The position numbers were made by a program, and so were the translations under genes. Below, one piece after another: positions 44,452 through 52,926 of a stretch of 64,000 nucleotides of DNA (within the stretch, counting starts at the first letter, position 1; each line of letters begins with the position of its first letter). This stretch comes from Aquipuribacter sp051216895 (GTDB lineage Bacteria > Actinomycetota > Actinomycetes > Actinomycetales > JBBAYJ01). The notes beneath the pieces are model-generated. The model worked only from the letters and a program-made list of their open reading frames with translations, did not search any database and was not told the origin of the DNA. The DNA is taken from positions 1 to 64,000 of the forward strand of contig NZ_JBPKAO010000012.1 in the NCBI RefSeq assembly GCF_051216895.1, given 5' to 3'.

Positions 44452-45978
44452 TCATGACAACCGGATCCTCGGGTCGAGGTAGGCGTACGCGATGTCCGCC
44501 ACCAGGTTGAAGATCACGATGAGGACCGCCGTCACGATGAAGAACCCCATCACCGGGTTGGGGTCGACGTTGGTCAGCCCGTTGCGGAACAGCGCTCCCA
44601 TGCCGGACCACCCGAACACCGTCTCGGTGATGATGGCGCCGCCGATGACGGCACCGAAGTCGAACGCCGCCAGCGTGGTGACCGGGATCAGCGCGTTGCG
44701 GAACGCGTGACGGACGGTGACGGTGCGCTCCGTCAGCCCCTTGGCCCGGGCCGTGCGGACGTAGTCCATGTTGAGGACCTCGAGCATCGACGCCCGGGTG
44801 TAGCGGACGTAGGTGGCGAACGAGATGAGGATCAGGGCCGTGGTGGGCAGGATGAGCGCCGTCGCCTGGTCGAGGAACACCTCCCAGAACGTGCCCGTGA
44901 AGTTGGGCGTGCCGGAGCCGACCGTGCTGATGACCCGGCCGGAGACCCGGTCGGAGTAGGCCGAGAACGCGGCCAGCACGTAGTCCGCGAAGACCGTCGA
45001 CCCGCTGAGCAGCGCGGTCAGCACACCGGCGCGCATGGCCTGGGGCCGGTCGAGGCCACCCAGCAGGAAGCCCGCCGCCAGGCCGGCCACCACGAGCCCG
45101 GCCGTGCACAGGATGATGATCAGCCAGGTGGGGTCCCGCAGCACGCCGGCCAGGGCCATGCTGCCCAGCAGGGCCGCCGCGGCGGAGGCCACCGAGGCGT
45201 ACAGCACCCGGCGGTTGCGCAGCCCCGACGTCAGGAACGTCACGCCGACCGCCCAGGCCAGGCTGATGACGACCACGAGGACGGGACCCAGGGCGGGCCG
45301 GGCGAACCACTCGACCAGGTCGAGGTAGAAGAGCGTCGCGAAGGTGGCGCCCGCCGCCACCCCGGCGCTGATCAGCCGTCGCCGTGGTGGCCCTCCCAGG
45401 AGCGCCTGCCAGACCAGCGCTGCCACCACGGCCAGGCCCAGCATCACCGCCAGCGGGATCCCGGGGTCGGCGAGCCAGTCGTTGAAGCGGATGGCGCCGA
45501 ACTCCTTGAGCAGCACCGCCACCCAGAAGATCGGCAGGGAGAAGAAGAGGAACGCCAGGAACGTCACGGCGTAGTCGAACCCGGTGTACTGCCGCAGCGC
45601 CGAGATGATGCCGATGGTGACGCCGAGGATGATCGCCAGGACCGTGGAGACGGTCACGAGACGCAGCGTGGAGGCCATGGCCTGGGCCAGGAGCGTGGTG
45701 ACGTCCTGCTGGGCGATGGTCTGCCCCAGGTCGCAGGCCCCCACCAGGCAGCCCGCCGCACCGGCGAGCCAGCCGAGGTAGCGCTGCAGGACCGGCTGGT
45801 CCAGGCCCAGCAGGGCGATGCGCGCCTCGACGGCGGCGTCCTGCTGCGCCTGGTCGGGGATGGCGTACAGCTCCACCAACGGGTCGCCCGTGTTCGCGAC
45901 CAGCACGTAGACGATGAGCGTCGCCGCCAGCAGGGTGAAGATCGAGATGATGACGCGACGTGCGATGAAGGCGCCCAC
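44452..45978 (-). CDS. oppB: Oligopeptide/dipeptide ABC transporter permease, OppB-like (enlarged)
   Basis: A protein of 508 residues, about 170 more than usual. The first helix (IARRVIISIFTLLAATLIVYVLV) and the C-terminal permease core are standard, with YVRTARAKGLTERTVTVRHAFRNALIPV as the EAA loop. Between about residues 165 and 320 lies an inserted block with five or six additional hydrophobic segments. GTG 45978 is the start because AGGAGGT lies 6 nt upstream; the frame stays open to 46143 but with unnatural sequence. It follows the binding-protein gene after 239 bp. Confidence 0.9.
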   Translation of the reverse strand: MGAFIARRVIISIFTLLAATLIVYVLVANTGDPLVELYAIPDQAQQDAAVEARIALLGLDQPVLQRYLGWLAGAAGCLVGACDLGQTIAQQDVTTLLAQAMASTLRLVTVSTVLAIILGVTIGIISALRQYTGFDYAVTFLAFLFFSLPIFWVAVLLKEFGAIRFNDWLADPGIPLAVMLGLAVVAALVWQALLGGPPRRRLISAGVAAGATFATLFYLDLVEWFARPALGPVLVVVISLAWAVGVTFLTSGLRNRRVLYASVASAAAALLGSMALAGVLRDPTWLIIILCTAGLVVAGLAAGFLLGGLDRPQAMRAGVLTALLSGSTVFADYVLAAFSAYSDRVSGRVISTVGSGTPNFTGTFWEVFLDQATALILPTTALILISFATYVRYTRASMLEVLNMDYVRTARAKGLTERTVTVRHAFRNALIPVTTLAAFDFGAVIGGAIITETVFGWSGMGALFRNGLTNVDPNPVMGFFIVTAVLIVIFNLVADIAYAYLDPRIRLS

Positions 45979-46170
45979 CGCAGACCTCCTGACGAGTGTG
46001 GGCCTCCCGGCCCCGCTGCCCCCGGCCCGCTCGTGGCGGGCTCCTGTGCGGCGGGTCCGGTCGACGTGGTGCGACACGGTAGCCACTTCTGCGTGACCGT
46101 CTTGTTTCGTGGTGCCAGTGCCGCACGTGCGACGGGGCCTCACCCCTCGGGCGAGACCCCGTCACGCGTG

Positions 46171-46194
46171 CTGTGGTGCTGTGGTGCTGTGGTC
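46171..46194. repeat. Three 8-bp tandem repeats between the binding-protein gene and oppB
   Basis: gctgtggt is repeated three times exactly. It lies in the 239-bp gap inside the operon, where relative expression of binding protein and permease is often set. No convincing terminator hairpin was seen in this gap. Confidence 0.8.
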
Positions 46195-46217
46195 CTACCT
46201 GCTCAGCAGGAGACCGG

Positions 46218-47972
46218 TCACTCGGCGGTGCGGGCCCACTCGTAGGCGTTCCAGGTCAGACCGGCCTGCGTGGGGTTGTACTGCACGCCCTGCGCGTCAG
46301 CGGCCGTCGCGATGACACCCGGGAAGGAGAAGACCGGGATGGTCGCGAGGTCGTTCCAGAGGATCGTCTCGATCTGGATGATCAGGTCGTTCTGGGCGTC
46401 GGGGTCGGGCTCCTGGTTGAGGGAGGCGATCAGCTCGTCCACCTCGGGGTTGGAGTAGTACCCGTTGTTGTTGCCCTTCGAGGCACCCTCGGCGACCGTG
46501 GTGTAGGTCGAGGAGGAGCCGGAGACCAGCGGGGAGCCGGCCCAGGCGAACATGGCCACGTCGAAGGCACCGGTGGCGAGCTCGCCCTCGGCCTCGAAGA
46601 AGTTCTCGTTGCCGATGTCCTGCACGTCGAAGCCGGCGCCGTTGGGGCCGCAGGCCTCGATCACGAGGGCCGCCTGCTGGGCGCGACGCTCGTTGGCGTT
46701 GTGACCCAGGCGCAGCGTGGTGCCCTCGAGGCCGTTGTCGGCCAGGAGCGCGGTCGCCGCGGCGATGTCCTGCTCGGCCTGGCCGCCGTAGGCGGCCTCG
46801 GACACCTCGGTGTAGCGCTCCTCGAACGGGAAGGCGTACCGGCTGTTGAGCACGGCGGCCTCGGGGTTCAGGGGCGCGATGAGGGAGTCGACGATCTGCT
46901 GACGGGGCAGGCAGAGGGCGAACGCCTCACGGAGCACCGGGTTGGCGAACTCACCCTGGAAGTTGAAGTCGAAGTGCTCGTAGGTGTACTGGTCCTGCGG
47001 CTCGACGGTGACCGAGTCCCCGATGGCCTCGAGCTGCGCGAGCAGGTCGGGGTTCGGCTGGGGGTCCATGGCCTGGATCTCGCCGTTCTGCAGCGCCTGG
47101 GCCTGCGCGTCCTGCGGGATGAACCGGATGACGACGGTGTTCGACGCCGGCGGGGTGCCCCACCAGCTCTCGTTGGCGACCAGCGTGATGGACTGCGCGG
47201 CCTCCCACGACTCCACCGTGTACGGCCCGGCGGACAGGGCGACGGTGTCGTCCCACTCGCCCGGGTTGAAGTTGAAGCCCGTGTTCCAGACCTCGGCCGC
47301 GCCGGCCAGGGCCTCGGCGTCACCGGCGTCCACGGCGGCGATGATGTCCTCGACGCCGCCGTTCTGCTCGACGATGTGCGCGGGGATGAAGTTGCCGTAC
47401 TGCGACGTGTAGTCACCGAACGGGGTGTTGTAGACGATCGTGAAGGTCGTGTCGCCGTCGGCGCACTCGGGCCGGTCGGTCGCGTCGTAGCCCGCGGTGC
47501 CGGACTGGGAGAAGCCCTCGAAGTTGCCGGACATCGCGGCCCAGTACAGGACGGCGTCGTCGCAGTCGATCGGCTCGCCGTCGGACCACACAGCACCCTC
47601 GCCGAAGGTGTACTCCACCGTCAGCGGCTCCTCGGAGGTGACCTCGAAGCTGCCGAAGTCCTCGTCCGGCTCGATGGTCCCCTCGGGGCCGAAGTACCAG
47701 AAGCCACGCTTGATCTGGTTCAGCACGATCGCGTTGGCGGAGGCGTTGGTCTCGGCGGTGTCCTGGTTGTAGGAGAACACCTCCTGCTCGTAGCCGTAGG
47801 TGAAGACGGCGTCCGAGCCGCCCGCGGGGGCGCTGGCGTCGTTCTCGACTGGCTCTGCGCCGCCGACCGTTGCGTCGCCGTCCGACTCTCCGGACGTCGC
47901 GCAAGCGGCGAGCACGAGAGCGGAGCCGGCGAGCAGCGCGACGTACTTCGCGCTCTTCCGGGTGCTGATCAC
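46218..47972 (-). CDS. oppA: Oligopeptide-binding lipoprotein of an ABC transporter (family 5 SBP)
   Basis: A lipoprotein of 584 residues. The signal ends in the lipobox LAAC (VALLAGSALVLAAC), followed by a flexible acidic linker. The family 5 binding-protein fold follows (TVEYTFGEGAVWSDGEPIDCDDAVLYW, VVIRFIPQDAQAQALQNGEIQAM, NPVLREAFALCLPRQQIVDSL). It captures peptides outside the membrane and passes them to OppBC. GTG 47972 has GGAGG at the right distance. The 186-bp gap to ychF must hold its promoter; no clear element was found. Confidence 0.92.
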   Translation of the reverse strand: MISTRKSAKYVALLAGSALVLAACATSGESDGDATVGGAEPVENDASAPAGGSDAVFTYGYEQEVFSYNQDTAETNASANAIVLNQIKRGFWYFGPEGTIEPDEDFGSFEVTSEEPLTVEYTFGEGAVWSDGEPIDCDDAVLYWAAMSGNFEGFSQSGTAGYDATDRPECADGDTTFTIVYNTPFGDYTSQYGNFIPAHIVEQNGGVEDIIAAVDAGDAEALAGAAEVWNTGFNFNPGEWDDTVALSAGPYTVESWEAAQSITLVANESWWGTPPASNTVVIRFIPQDAQAQALQNGEIQAMDPQPNPDLLAQLEAIGDSVTVEPQDQYTYEHFDFNFQGEFANPVLREAFALCLPRQQIVDSLIAPLNPEAAVLNSRYAFPFEERYTEVSEAAYGGQAEQDIAAATALLADNGLEGTTLRLGHNANERRAQQAALVIEACGPNGAGFDVQDIGNENFFEAEGELATGAFDVAMFAWAGSPLVSGSSSTYTTVAEGASKGNNNGYYSNPEVDELIASLNQEPDPDAQNDLIIQIETILWNDLATIPVFSFPGVIATAADAQGVQYNPTQAGLTWNAYEWARTAE

Positions 47973-47980
47973 TAGTGATC
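47967..47980. promoter_or_regulatory. Perfect 14-bp palindrome over the oppA start codon
   Basis: GATCACTAGTGATC is its own reverse complement. On the minus strand it runs from just after the GGAGG ribosome site through the GTG start. It could be an operator or could hide the start in RNA. Confidence 0.5.
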
Positions 47981-48158
47981 CTCCATCAGGATTCGTCACT
48001 GCGCGGCGGATGGCCACGTCAGCGGTTGACCGACGAAACATGCCGCAGACCGGACACGGACGGCAAGAACCGCGCGCGGTGCGTTACCGAGATGCAACCG
48101 TTGTGCGCCTGCGCCCGTTACCGGCGGGTAGCCCGGGCGGGGTCCCGGGCCGCCACGG

Positions 48159-49256
48159 TCAGACGTTGAAGCGGAACTCCACGACGTCGCCGTCGACCAT
48201 GACGTAGTCCTTGCCCTCGATCCGGGCCTTGCCGCGCGACTTGGCCTCGGCCATGGAGCCGGCCTCGACCAGGTCCTCGAACGACACCACCTCGGCCTTG
48301 ATGAAGCCGCGCTGGAAGTCGGTGTGGATGACGCCGGCCGCCTCGGGCGCGGTCGCGCCCTGCGCGATGGTCCAGGCCCTCGACTCCTTGGGCCCGGCCG
48401 TCAGGTAGGTCTGCAGCCCGAGGGTCGCGAACCCGACCCGGGCCAGCTGGTGCAGGCCGGGCTCGTCCTGGCCGGACTCGGCTAGCAGCTCGGCGGCGTC
48501 GGCCTCGTCCAGGCCCGCCAGCTCCGACTCCAGCTGGGCGTCGAGGAAGATCGCCTCGGCGGGGGCGACCAGGGTGGCGAGGCGCTCACGGGTGGCGACG
48601 GCCTCGGGGCTGTCGCCGAGCGCGTCGGCGTCGACGTTGAACACGTAGATGAACGGCTTCGTGGTCAGCAGGCCGAGCTCGCGCAGGTTGGCGGCGTCGA
48701 GCTGCTTGCGGGCCACGGCCACCGACAGCGGGGTGCCTTCGGCCAGGACGGCCTCGGCCGCGCGCGCGGACTCCAGGACGGCCGCGTCGACCTTCTTGCC
48801 CCGCACCTCCTTCTCCAGGCGCGGGATGGCGTTCTCCACCGTCTGCAGGTCCGCGAGGACCAGCTCGGTGTTGATGGTCTCGATGTCCTCGGCCGGGTCG
48901 ACCTTGCCGTCGACGTGCACGACGTCGTCGTCGACGAAGGCCCGGATCACCTGGCAGACCGCGTCGGCCTCCCGGATGTTGGCCAGGAACTTGTTGCCCA
49001 GCCCCTGCCCCTCGCTGGCCCCCCGGACGATGCCGGCGATGTCGACGAACGACACCACCGCCGGGACGATCTTCTCGCTGCCGAACACCTCGGCGAGCAC
49101 CTTGAGCCGCGGGTCGGGCAGCGGGACGACGCCGACGTTGGGCTCGATCGTCGCGAACGGGTAGTTCGCGGCGAGCACGTCGTTGCGGGTCAGGGCGTTG
49201 AAGAGGGTGGACTTGCCCACGTTCGGCAGGCCGACGATCCCGATAGTGAGTGCCAC
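48159..49256 (-). CDS. ychF: Redox-regulated P-loop ATPase YchF (Obg family)
   Basis: A protein of 365 residues. G1 is GLPNVGKST, the switch II-like region is FVDIAGIVRGASEGQGLGNKFL, and the adenine-preferring G4-like motif is in YVFNVDAD. A coiled-coil insertion comes before the C-terminal TGS domain (GVIHTDFQRGFIKAEVVSFEDLVE, ending VVEFRFNV). It is an ATPase linked to ribosomes and oxidative stress. The start is GTG; TAGACT lies 9 nt upstream. Confidence 0.95.
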   Translation of the reverse strand: MALTIGIVGLPNVGKSTLFNALTRNDVLAANYPFATIEPNVGVVPLPDPRLKVLAEVFGSEKIVPAVVSFVDIAGIVRGASEGQGLGNKFLANIREADAVCQVIRAFVDDDVVHVDGKVDPAEDIETINTELVLADLQTVENAIPRLEKEVRGKKVDAAVLESARAAEAVLAEGTPLSVAVARKQLDAANLRELGLLTTKPFIYVFNVDADALGDSPEAVATRERLATLVAPAEAIFLDAQLESELAGLDEADAAELLAESGQDEPGLHQLARVGFATLGLQTYLTAGPKESRAWTIAQGATAPEAAGVIHTDFQRGFIKAEVVSFEDLVEAGSMAEAKSRGKARIEGKDYVMVDGDVVEFRFNV

Positions 49257-49342
49257 GGTTGCAGGAGTCTACGGGGCTGCTGCGGGCCGGCCGACGAGCG
49301 CGCCTGCCCGGTTGTGTCCCGGGTGGGTCGCATCCTGCTGGT

Positions 49343-50581
49343 GTGGACCCCGGTACGTCAGACCTCCCCCTCCTCCTCGGCCTGCTCCTGGTCGGCCTGG
49401 TCGTCGGCCTGGTGGTCGGCACCGCGCTGTCGGTGGCGGTGCTGCGACCGCGGGCGGCCGCCCGGGGTGCCGCCGTGACGGCCGAGCGAGACCTGCTGGC
49501 GGCCCGGGTGGGGTCGCTGGAGACCGCGCTGGAGGACCGGGCGTCGCAGGAGCAGACGCTGGCCCCGCTCAGCTCGACCCTGGCCCGGGTCGAGCGGCAG
49601 GTGGCCGTGCTCGAGCGGGACCGCGTCGAGCAGTACGCCGGCCTGCGCGAGCAGCTGTCCGGGCTGGCGCTGACCAACGAGGCGCTGCGCACCCAGACGG
49701 CCGCGCTGGCCGGGGCGCTGCGCTCCCCCAACGCCCGGGGCTCCTGGGGAGAGGTGCAGCTGAGGCGGGTGGTCGAGCACGCGGGCATGCTCAACCGGGT
49801 CGACTTCACCGAGCAGGCGACCGGCACGTCGCGCTCGGGCGCAGCCGTGCGCCCGGACATGGTGGTCAACCTGCCCGGGGGCAAGCACGTCGTGGTCGAC
49901 GCCAAGGCACCGCTGGCCGCGTTCCTCGAGCAGCGCTACGACGACCACGCCCGCGCCGTGCGGGCCCACGTCGACGCGCTGGCGGGCAAGCAGTACTGGA
50001 CGGCCTTCACCGACTCCCCCGAGATCGTCGTGTGCTTCGTCCCCGGCGAGGCGTTCCTGGCCGCCGCCTGCGAGGCCGACCCGGCCCTGCTCGAGGCCGC
50101 CATGGCCAAGCGGGTGGTGCTGGCCACACCCACGACCCTGCTGGCGCTGCTGCGGACGGTCGCGCTGACCTGGCAGCAGGACGCCCTGGCCGGGTCGGCG
50201 CGGCAGCTGTTCGACGTGGGTCGCGAGCTGCACGCCCGCCTGGGCACGTTGGGCGGTCACGCCGGCAAGCTGGGCCGCGACCTGCAGCGGTCGGTCGAGG
50301 GCTACAACGCACTGGTGTCGTCGCTGGAGTCCCGGGTGCTGGTGACGGCGCGGCGGATGCGGGAGCTGGGGGTGGTCGACGACGACCTGCCGGTGGTGGC
50401 CCCGCTCGAGGTCGCACCGCGCCCCCTGACGGCCACCGAGCTGATCGACGACGCGCTGAGCGACGGGGCCACGCGCGACCACGACGGCCACGCCTACGAC
50501 GACGAGGGGCTGCTCGGCCTGCTGGAGGAACCGCGCGGCCCGGGACAGCCGAGCGACCGACGGGACCGCGACGCGGGGTAG
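49343..50581 (+). CDS. rmuC: DNA recombination protein RmuC family
   Basis: A protein of 412 residues. An N-terminal membrane anchor (LLLGLLLVGLVVGLVVGTALSVAVL) is followed by a coiled coil (about 45-110) and the RmuC nuclease-like core (RGSWGEVQLRRVVEHAGML, RPDMVVNLPGGKHVVVDAKAPLAAFLEQ, FVPGEAFLAAA, TPTTLLALLRTVALTWQ). RmuC is thought to limit inversions and recombination. GTG 49343 is chosen with CATCCT 6 nt before it. It is divergent from ychF over 86 bp. Confidence 0.9.
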   Translation: MDPGTSDLPLLLGLLLVGLVVGLVVGTALSVAVLRPRAAARGAAVTAERDLLAARVGSLETALEDRASQEQTLAPLSSTLARVERQVAVLERDRVEQYAGLREQLSGLALTNEALRTQTAALAGALRSPNARGSWGEVQLRRVVEHAGMLNRVDFTEQATGTSRSGAAVRPDMVVNLPGGKHVVVDAKAPLAAFLEQRYDDHARAVRAHVDALAGKQYWTAFTDSPEIVVCFVPGEAFLAAACEADPALLEAAMAKRVVLATPTTLLALLRTVALTWQQDALAGSARQLFDVGRELHARLGTLGGHAGKLGRDLQRSVEGYNALVSSLESRVLVTARRMRELGVVDDDLPVVAPLEVAPRPLTATELIDDALSDGATRDHDGHAYDDEGLLGLLEEPRGPGQPSDRRDRDAG

Positions 50582-50639
50582 GCGGTCGTCCACATCGTCC
50601 CAGGTCAGGGGTTGTCTGGCTCGCCTGCCCTACTACGAG

Positions 50640-51617
50640 GTGGTGTCGCAGCTGACCGCCCTCGCGACCGGGTGGCGCGACCTGTCGCCGGCGGTGGGCG
50701 ACGACGCCGACCGGATCGACCTGATCCGGGCGCTGGAGGTCGTCAAGGCCGCGGCGTCCGCCGCCCAGGCGTGCCTGGCGGCCGACCTGGACGCCAGCCA
50801 GCGGCAGGAGCAGGCGGCCGCGGGCGTGCCGGCGGCGGAACGTGGTCGTGGGGTCGCCGCGCAGGTGGCCCTGGCCCGCCGGGACTCGCCCCACCGCGGG
50901 GGCCGGCACCTGGGCCTGGCCAAGGCGCTGGTGCACGAGATGCCGCACACGCTCGCCGCCCTGCAGGCCGGACGCATCAGCGAGTGGCGGGCCGCCATCC
51001 TGGTGCGCGAGACCGCGGTCCTGACCGCCGACGACCGGGCGGCCGTGGACCTCGAGCTGGCCGGTTCCGCCGAGCGGGTGGAGGTGCTCGAGCAGCTCGG
51101 CGACCGTGCCCTCGGGGCCCGGGCGAAGCAGGCGGCCTACCGCCTGGACCCGCACAGCGTGGTGGAGCGGGCCCGGCGGGCCGTGGGCGAGCGCTGCGTC
51201 ACGCTCCGCGCCGCGCCCGACACCTGGTGCGACGCACCCGTCCGCCACGTCGACCACGTGGTGCCTCACGCCGCTGGCGGCCCCACCAGCAGCCACAACT
51301 CACAAGGCCTGTGCGAGAGCTGCAACCACATCCGGCAGGCCCTCGGCTGGCACGGCGCCGTCCACGACCCACCGGCCGACCTCGCGGCACCCGGGAGCCC
51401 ACGGCGGCACACCGTGATCACCACCACCCCCACCGGGCACACCTACGTCTCGACGGCCCCGCCCCTGCCCGGAGCACCACCGGGCCCGCCCGGGGCGGAC
51501 GCAGCCGCCACCGCGGACGCCTCAGCCACCCGAGGCGCCCAGGACGCCGAGGGTCCGGATCCGTCGGGGAGCTGGGTCGAGGTGTGGATGCGCGAGCACC
51601 TGGCGACGGCCGCCTGA
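50640..51617 (+). pseudogene. DUF222/HNH endonuclease-type gene with a large internal in-frame deletion
   Basis: The frame encodes 325 residues. The first 190 match the N-terminal part of DUF222 proteins (VVSQLTALATGWRDLS..., ...ARRAVGERCVTLRAAPDT). The sequence then jumps straight to the HNH module WCDAPVRHVDHVVPHAAGGPT...GLCESCNHIRQA. In full-length relatives roughly 150 residues separate these blocks, including the segment before RTPWC that carries the first zinc Cys. The join is near 51220-51230. The reading frame is kept, so a shortened protein could be made, but activity is doubtful. The upstream TACTACGAGGTG context lacks a good start, so the N-terminus may also be lost. Confidence 0.7.
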
Positions 51618-51636
51618 TCCCCGGCCTCCTCATCCG

Positions 51637-51894
51637 CTAGGTGCGGAAGGTCCGCCGGGCCTCCTCGACCACCCGGGCCGCCGCGAGGCGCAACGGGTCG
51701 GTCGCCTCCGGGCCGTCGGGGGCGTCCGGTTCCTGCTGGGCCTGCCAGGCCCGCAGCAGTGCGGCCCGCGCGTCGGCAGGAGAGGTCCCGGGGACCGCCT
51801 CGACCACGGCCGGCACCAGCCAGTCCACGTCGAACGTGCCGGAGGGCGGGGCGAACACCCGCTCGCCGCTCACCCAGTCCGACGGGGTGCCCAC
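51637..51894 (-). CDS. Hypothetical small protein downstream of ispH
   Basis: An 85-residue acidic protein (VGTPSDWVSGERVFAPPSG..., ending ARRTFRT) with no recognised domain. Third-position GC bias and its place 25 bp after ispH on the same strand support a real gene. The helical second half (SPADARAALLRAWQAQQ) is suggestive of a small bundle. The function is unknown. Confidence 0.55.
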   Translation of the reverse strand: MGTPSDWVSGERVFAPPSGTFDVDWLVPAVVEAVPGTSPADARAALLRAWQAQQEPDAPDGPEATDPLRLAAARVVEEARRTFRT

Positions 51895-51919
51895 GGGACC
51901 GGTCCTCAGCCTGGCCGGG

Positions 51920-52903
51920 TCAGCCGCGAGCCGCCGCGGCCTGCTGCTTGGCCGTCTTGATGTCCTTGCGCAGCTCCTTGGGCAGCGAGAACAGCAGGTC
52001 CTCCTCGGCCGTGACGACCTCCTCGCAGTCGGCGTAGCCGCGCTCGGCCAACCACTCGACGACCTCGCGGACGAGGATCTCCGGCACCGAGGCGCCGGAG
52101 GTGACGCCGACGGTGCTGACGCCGTCCAGCCACGCCTCGTCGATCTCGCGGCAGGTGTCGACCCGGTACGACGTGGCCGCCCCGTTCTCCAGCGCCACCT
52201 CGACCAGGCGGACGCTGTTGGACGAGTTCGCCGACCCGACGACGATGACCAGCTCGGCCTCGGTGGCGATCTTCTTCACCGCGACCTGACGGTTCTGGGT
52301 GGCGTAGCAGATGTCGTCGCTGGGCGGGTCCGCCAGCTCGGGGAAGCGCTCCCGCAGCTGCCGGACGGTCTCCATCGTCTCGTCCACGCTCAGCGTGGTC
52401 TGGGACAGCCACACCACGCGGGAGGGGTCGCGGACGACGACGTTGGCGACGTCCTCGGGCCCGTCGACGAGCTGGATCCGGTCCGGCGCCTCACCGGCCG
52501 TGCCCTCGACCTCCTCGTGGCCCTCGTGGCCGATCAGCAGGATGTCGTAGTCGTCGTCGGCGAACCGGACGGCCTCCTTGTGGACCTTGGTCACCAGGGG
52601 GCAGGTGGCGTCGATCGTCTGCAGCATCCGCTTGGCGGCCTCGGCGTGGACCTGCGGCGACACGCCGTGGGCGCTGAACACCACCCGGGCCCCCTCGGGA
52701 ACCTCGTCGGTCTCGTCCACGAAGATCGCCCCGCGCCCGGCCAGGGTCTCCACCACGTGCTTGTTGTGGACGATCTCCTTGCGGACGTAGACCGGCGGGC
52801 CGTACAGCTCCAAGGCCTTCTCGACGGCGACCACCGCCCGGTCGACGCCGGCGCAGTAGCCCCGGGGAGCGGCGAGCAGGACACGCTTGCGCAGTTCGGT
52901 CAC
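51920..52903 (-). CDS. ispH: 4-hydroxy-3-methylbut-2-enyl diphosphate reductase
   Basis: A protein of 327 residues. The Fe-S ligand Cys are in APRGYCAGVDRAV, DATCPLVTKVH and DDICYATQNRQ, with catalytic Glu in the same fold and the signature HGVSPQVH. It is the last enzyme of the MEP isoprenoid pathway and makes IPP and DMAPP. The start is GTG with a run of G as weak ribosome site. Only 23 bp separate it from the divergent xseA start. Confidence 0.95.
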   Translation of the reverse strand: MTELRKRVLLAAPRGYCAGVDRAVVAVEKALELYGPPVYVRKEIVHNKHVVETLAGRGAIFVDETDEVPEGARVVFSAHGVSPQVHAEAAKRMLQTIDATCPLVTKVHKEAVRFADDDYDILLIGHEGHEEVEGTAGEAPDRIQLVDGPEDVANVVVRDPSRVVWLSQTTLSVDETMETVRQLRERFPELADPPSDDICYATQNRQVAVKKIATEAELVIVVGSANSSNSVRLVEVALENGAATSYRVDTCREIDEAWLDGVSTVGVTSGASVPEILVREVVEWLAERGYADCEEVVTAEEDLLFSLPKELRKDIKTAKQQAAAARG

Positions 52904-52913
52904 CCCCCCATCG

Positions 52914-52919
52914 TAGGTT
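52914..52919 (+). promoter_or_regulatory. Predicted -10 element (TAGGTT) before xseA
   Basis: It is 7 nt from the ATG of xseA, in a 23-bp divergent gap, so the xseA transcript is probably leaderless. Confidence 0.45.
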
Positions 52920-52926
52920 GGCGCCG

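Noticed and set aside
45979..46143. Longer N-terminus for OppB starting near 46143
   Set aside because: The extra 55 residues are unlike any permease start, and an ideal AGGAGGT site directly precedes GTG 45978.
50640..51617. Restriction-modification or phage-defence endonuclease
   Set aside because: The HNH module belongs to the DUF222 family and the middle of the protein is missing; no methyltransferase or defence gene is adjacent.
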